Assembly (NCBI RefSeq): GCF_017813395.1
Contig: NZ_JAGIZB010000014.1
Span: forward strand, 1-64,000
DNA from: Pararoseomonas baculiformis
GTDB taxonomy: Bacteria; Pseudomonadota; Alphaproteobacteria; Acetobacterales; Acetobacteraceae
DNA length: 64,000 nt
Reading direction: 5' to 3'
Part shown: in pieces, positions 61,138 to 64,000 of the stretch
Position numbering within the stretch: the first letter of the stretch is position 1
Layout of the letters: each line of letters begins with the position of its first letter
Translations under genes and position numbers: made by a program
Notes under the pieces: model-generated
Databases searched by the model: none
The model's input: the letters and a program-made list of their open reading frames with translations, nothing else
Told to the model about the DNA's origin: nothing

Positions 61138-62136
61138 ATGCTGCGACGCCGTTCCCTTCTCGCCGCTCCCCTCCTCCCGGCGCTGGGGGCGGTGCCGGCC
61201 GCCGCGCAGCAGGTGGCGGGCGGCCGCCCCGTGCGCGTGGTGGTGCCCTTCCCGCCGGGCGGCGCGATCGACCTGCTCGGCCGGCTCGTTGCGGAGCGGC
61301 TCGGCCCGGCCCTCGGTCAGGACGTGGTGGTGGAGAATCGCGGGGGCGCGGGCGGTATCCTCGGTACCGATGCCGTGGCCAAGGGCCCGAAGGATGGCAG
61401 CGTCATCGGGGTGATCGGCGGCGCGACGCTCACGGCCTATCCCACCCTCTACAGCCGCCTGCCCTTCGACCCCGTGAAGGACCTGCAGCCGCTGACGCAG
61501 ATCACCACCGGCGCGCTGATCTGCGTGGTGAATGCAGAGGCCGCGGCACGCCGGGGCTGGACCGACTTCCGCGCCCTGGTCGCCTACTCCAAGGCGAATC
61601 CTGATCAGGTGAAGATGGGCTCCTCCGGCCCCGGCACCTCCTCCCATCTCTGCATCGAGGCGGTGAATTCCATGGCCGGCGCGCGCATCCTGCACGTGCC
61701 CTATCGCGGCGGCGGGCCCGCCATCACGGATCTCCTGGCCGGCACCATCGACATGATGTTCGACGTGACGCCGGCCCTGATGCCGCATGTGCAGGCCGGA
61801 AAGTTCAAGCCGCTCGCCCTGTCTTCCAGGGAAAGGATGGAATTCGCCCCGGAGGTGCCGGGCATGGGAGATTTCGCCGATCTCGGCCTCGGTGAACTCG
61901 ACCTCAAGCCCTGGAACGCGCTGATGCTGCCCGCCGGCACGCCGGAGCCCGTGGTGCAGCGCCTCTTCGGGGCCATTCGGCAGGTGGCGGCCGACCCGGT
62001 GCTGGTGAACCGCCTGAAGCCCCTCGGTTACGATGTGGAGCTGAGCGAAAGCCCGGCCGCCCTGGCCGCGCAGGTGGAGCGGGAGACCCCGGCCTGGAAG
62101 CGGCTGGTGGAACTCGCTGGCGTGAAGCTGGACTGA
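61138..62136 (+). CDS. Bug-type (tripartite tricarboxylate) substrate-binding protein
   Basis: 332 aa from ATG 61138, with GGGAGA 7 bases upstream; an ATG 15 bases earlier is in frame. Signal peptide with RRRSLLAAPLLPALGAVPAA. Family motifs: RPVRVVVPFPPGGAIDLLGR, VVENRGGAGGILGTDAVAKG, GSSGPGTSSHLCIEAV, VPYRGGGPAITDLLAGTIDM. Clearly a paralogue of the protein at 55430. No TctAB permease nearby. Confidence 0.93.
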   Translation: MLRRRSLLAAPLLPALGAVPAAAQQVAGGRPVRVVVPFPPGGAIDLLGRLVAERLGPALGQDVVVENRGGAGGILGTDAVAKGPKDGSVIGVIGGATLTAYPTLYSRLPFDPVKDLQPLTQITTGALICVVNAEAAARRGWTDFRALVAYSKANPDQVKMGSSGPGTSSHLCIEAVNSMAGARILHVPYRGGGPAITDLLAGTIDMMFDVTPALMPHVQAGKFKPLALSSRERMEFAPEVPGMGDFADLGLGELDLKPWNALMLPAGTPEPVVQRLFGAIRQVAADPVLVNRLKPLGYDVELSESPAALAAQVERETPAWKRLVELAGVKLD

Positions 62137-62199
62137 CCGGTCTGGACGGGAGAGCCGGGCCGGGGGAAACCCTGGCGCCATTGGGCCGCTTGGACCGGG

Positions 62200-63486
62200 A
62201 TGGTGTCGGGGGATTGTGATCTTCTGGTGGTGGGGGCGGGCGCGGCCGGTATCGCGGCCGCCCGGGAGGCGCGTTCGCTCGGGCTGCGGGTCCGCGTGCT
62301 GGAGGCGCGTGGCCGGATCGGCGGGCGGGCGCTGACCGACCACTCCCTTGGCACGCCCTTCGATCTTGGGGCCACATGGCTGCACGCGGCGCAGTCCAAC
62401 CCACTCGTCCCCCTGGCCGAGGCTGCGGGGGTGGAACTGTTCGACCACGACAGCGTGCGGGATTCCCGCGTCTGGATGGGCGGGCGCTGGGCCAGCGAGG
62501 CCGAGATGCGGGACTATGGGGCGGCCGAGAGAGCCTGGCACCAGGCCGTGCGCCTCGCCGCCGCCCGCCCGGGCATCAGCCTGGCGGATGCCGCGCCGCG
62601 CGGCGGATTCTGGGACGCGACCCTGACCCATTGGGAGGGCCCGGTGATTGCCGCCGCCGAGGCGCGCGACATCGACCTGGGCGATTATCTCGCCACATTG
62701 TTGAACGGCTCCAACCTTTTGCCCCGGGATGGGTGCGGCCATGTGCTGGGGGTGCTGGCGCAAGGGCTGCCGGTGACTCTGGAGGCACCGGTTGAGCGGA
62801 TTTCCTGGGCTGGGCGAGGCGTGCGCGCGGAGGGGCCTTTCGGCGCGCTGGAGGCCAGGGCCGCCATCGTCACGGTCTCCACGGGCGTGCTGGCGGGTGG
62901 CGGCATCCGCTTCGACCCCGCCCTGCCGGATTCAACCATGGCCGCGGTGCATGACCTTCCCATGGGCCTCCTGACCAAGATCGGCCTGCCTGCGGCCGGC
63001 GAGGACCGGCTGGACCTTCCGCCCTTCGGTGGGCTGGAGCGGCGCCTGGAAGAGGGAGAACGGGCGATGACCTTCGTCGCCTGGCCTTTCGGCCGCGACC
63101 ATCTTCAGGGCTTCGCTGGCGGCTCGCTCGCCTGGGACATGGCCCGTGAAGGGGATGAAGCCCTGGTCGATCTCGCCTTTTCCGAGCTCCGGCGCATCTA
63201 TGGCGCGCGGGCGGACCGGGCGCTTCGCCGCGCGGATGCCGTCCTCTCCGATTGGGGCCGTGACCCCTGGGCGCTCGGCGCCTATGCCGCGCTCCGCCCG
63301 GGGCGCGGCGGCGCGCGGGAGGCACTTTCGGCCCCGATGGCCGGCGGGCGGCTGATGCTGGCGGGCGAGGCCTGCCATCCGAACCTGGCAGGCACCCTTG
63401 CAGGCGCCTGGCTCAGCGGCGCGCAGGCGGCGCGGCAGGCAGCCGGGGCCCTGGGCATGCCGGCCGGGGGCAGCTCGTCCGCATGA
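62200..63486 (+). CDS. FAD-dependent amine oxidase family protein
   Basis: 428 aa. FAD-binding start DLLVVGAGAAGIAAAREARS (GxGxxG) and VLEARGRIGGRALTD, then LGATWLHAAQSNPLVPLAEA, typical of flavin monoamine/polyamine oxidases. The C-terminal RLMLAGEACHPNLAGTLAGA completes the FAD site. No export signal. Probably oxidises an amine or related compound; the substrate is unknown. The stop overlaps the next start by 4 bases (ATGA). Confidence 0.9.
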   Translation: MVSGDCDLLVVGAGAAGIAAAREARSLGLRVRVLEARGRIGGRALTDHSLGTPFDLGATWLHAAQSNPLVPLAEAAGVELFDHDSVRDSRVWMGGRWASEAEMRDYGAAERAWHQAVRLAAARPGISLADAAPRGGFWDATLTHWEGPVIAAAEARDIDLGDYLATLLNGSNLLPRDGCGHVLGVLAQGLPVTLEAPVERISWAGRGVRAEGPFGALEARAAIVTVSTGVLAGGGIRFDPALPDSTMAAVHDLPMGLLTKIGLPAAGEDRLDLPPFGGLERRLEEGERAMTFVAWPFGRDHLQGFAGGSLAWDMAREGDEALVDLAFSELRRIYGARADRALRRADAVLSDWGRDPWALGAYAALRPGRGGAREALSAPMAGGRLMLAGEACHPNLAGTLAGAWLSGAQAARQAAGALGMPAGGSSSA

Positions 63487-64000
63487 CGGAGCGGCAGCCC
63501 GGCGCTCCCCTTGGCGAGGGAGCGGGCAATCGTCGCGAGGGGCGCCCCGAAGGCGCCGCGGAGCGCGCATCCGTGCCCGGCAGCCCGTCCCTGCCGCCTG
63601 CCGAGGACATGGGTCCGGGCCCCGCGCCGGATGCCGCGCCCGAGCCCGGCGGCGCCGTGGAAGCGCCCGCCCCGGCTGGGCAGGAGCCCTCCGCCTCGCC
63701 GGGGGTGGAGCGGGATGGCGAGGTGCTCCGCCTTTCCGGCCGGCTGACCAGCATGACCGCCGGCGAGGTCTGGCGCCCCGCCCTGAAGGAGGCGCATGGC
63801 GCCCGCCGGATCGATCTCTCGGGGCTGGAGATGCTGGATACGAGCGGCGCCGCTCTTGTCATCGCCGCCGCCCGTGCCGCCGGGGAGGACGTGCCGGTGG
63901 AGGGCGCATCCCGCCCCGTGGCCGCCGTGCTGGAACGGTCCCGCGCCGCGGACCGGCCGCCTGCCGCGCCGCCCGCCGGCCGCCGCCTGGGGGTGATCAG
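63483..64000 (+). CDS. STAS-domain protein, probably the start of an MlaE-type ABC permease (partial)
   Basis: 172 codons are open to the window end with no stop. The first ~75 residues are a Pro/Gly/Ala/Glu-rich linker. Residues ~76-150 are a STAS domain (VERDGEVLRLSGRLTSMTAG, RRIDLSGLEMLDTSGAALVI, with DTSGAAL as the core). In many alphaproteobacteria a STAS domain is fused ahead of an MlaE permease for lipid transport, and the low-complexity start is usual there. The rest lies outside, so the fusion is inference. Coupled to the amine oxidase gene. Confidence 0.75.
   Translation, partial: MTERQPGAPLGEGAGNRREGRPEGAAERASVPGSPSLPPAEDMGPGPAPDAAPEPGGAVEAPAPAGQEPSASPGVERDGEVLRLSGRLTSMTAGEVWRPALKEAHGARRIDLSGLEMLDTSGAALVIAAARAAGEDVPVEGASRPVAAVLERSRAADRPPAAPPAGRRLGVI

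Overview
This window is a GC-rich, densely coding chromosomal segment of an alphaproteobacterium. It carries a PhyR/NepR/EcfG general stress response (GSR) locus, a 5S rRNA followed by initiator tRNA (the usual alphaproteobacterial rrn ending), orphan tripartite-tricarboxylate (Bug-type) binding proteins, and Rhodospirillales-like gene content. A Roseomonas-like member of the Acetobacteraceae is my best guess (inference; the rRNA present is too short to decide). I see no insertion sequence, integrase, prophage or CRISPR array. No stretch longer than 300 bases lacks a gene; the largest gap (262 bases, 56435-56696) is packed with perfect hairpins.

Layout. 1-272: end of an rrn operon (5S, tRNA-fMet, terminator). 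280-6850: GSR locus with phyR, two ecfG-like sigma factors, nepR and a PhyK-like kinase, flanked by small stress-type genes (DUF1328, CsbD, DUF883, a holin-3_6-like membrane protein and a short secreted peptide). Four of these transcription units share a GGNAAC-N16/17-CGTT promoter-like motif close to the EcfG consensus. 6950-18840: a chemosensory array (CheR, triple-CheW-like protein, CheB, a receiver protein, CheA, MCP) interleaved with an RsbU/RsbV/RsbW-type partner-switching set, a LuxR regulator and one unrecognised gene. It looks like a chemosensory pathway that feeds a phosphatase/anti-sigma output rather than a flagellar motor. It is the most interesting system here.

19016-32912: fourteen same-strand genes, mostly overlapping by 1-8 bases. 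They form a probable catabolic block (RraA-like aldolase, methyltransferase, thioesterase, class II aldolase, two metal amidohydrolases, a complete Dpp/Opp-type ABC importer, iron alcohol dehydrogenase), followed by an ECF sigma factor and its RskA-like anti-sigma factor. Two large hairpins sit inside the operon, one covering the alcohol dehydrogenase ribosome site. 32923-34793: an AmpR-like LysR regulator divergent from a class A beta-lactamase. 34920-48314: an alpha-2-macroglobulin-like protein and PBP1C, normally neighbours, here separated by a fructose PTS operon (FruB-EI fusion, FruK, FruA) and a DedA protein.

48327-64000: mixed housekeeping and accessory genes: a second HisKA_2 kinase, an RluA-type pseudouridine synthase, a PfkB kinase, an SPFH protein, a branched-chain aminotransferase, a TrmH methyltransferase, DUF1289/DUF1003, two Bug-type binding proteins, an SDR, an amino-acid ABC binding protein, a hemerythrin-like protein, a GST divergent from a LysR with a perfect 18-bp dyad, an amine oxidase, and the start of a STAS-domain protein (probable MlaE-type permease) cut by the window end. 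Starts were chosen from ribosome sites, 4-base overlaps and family N-termini; many genes use GTG or TTG.
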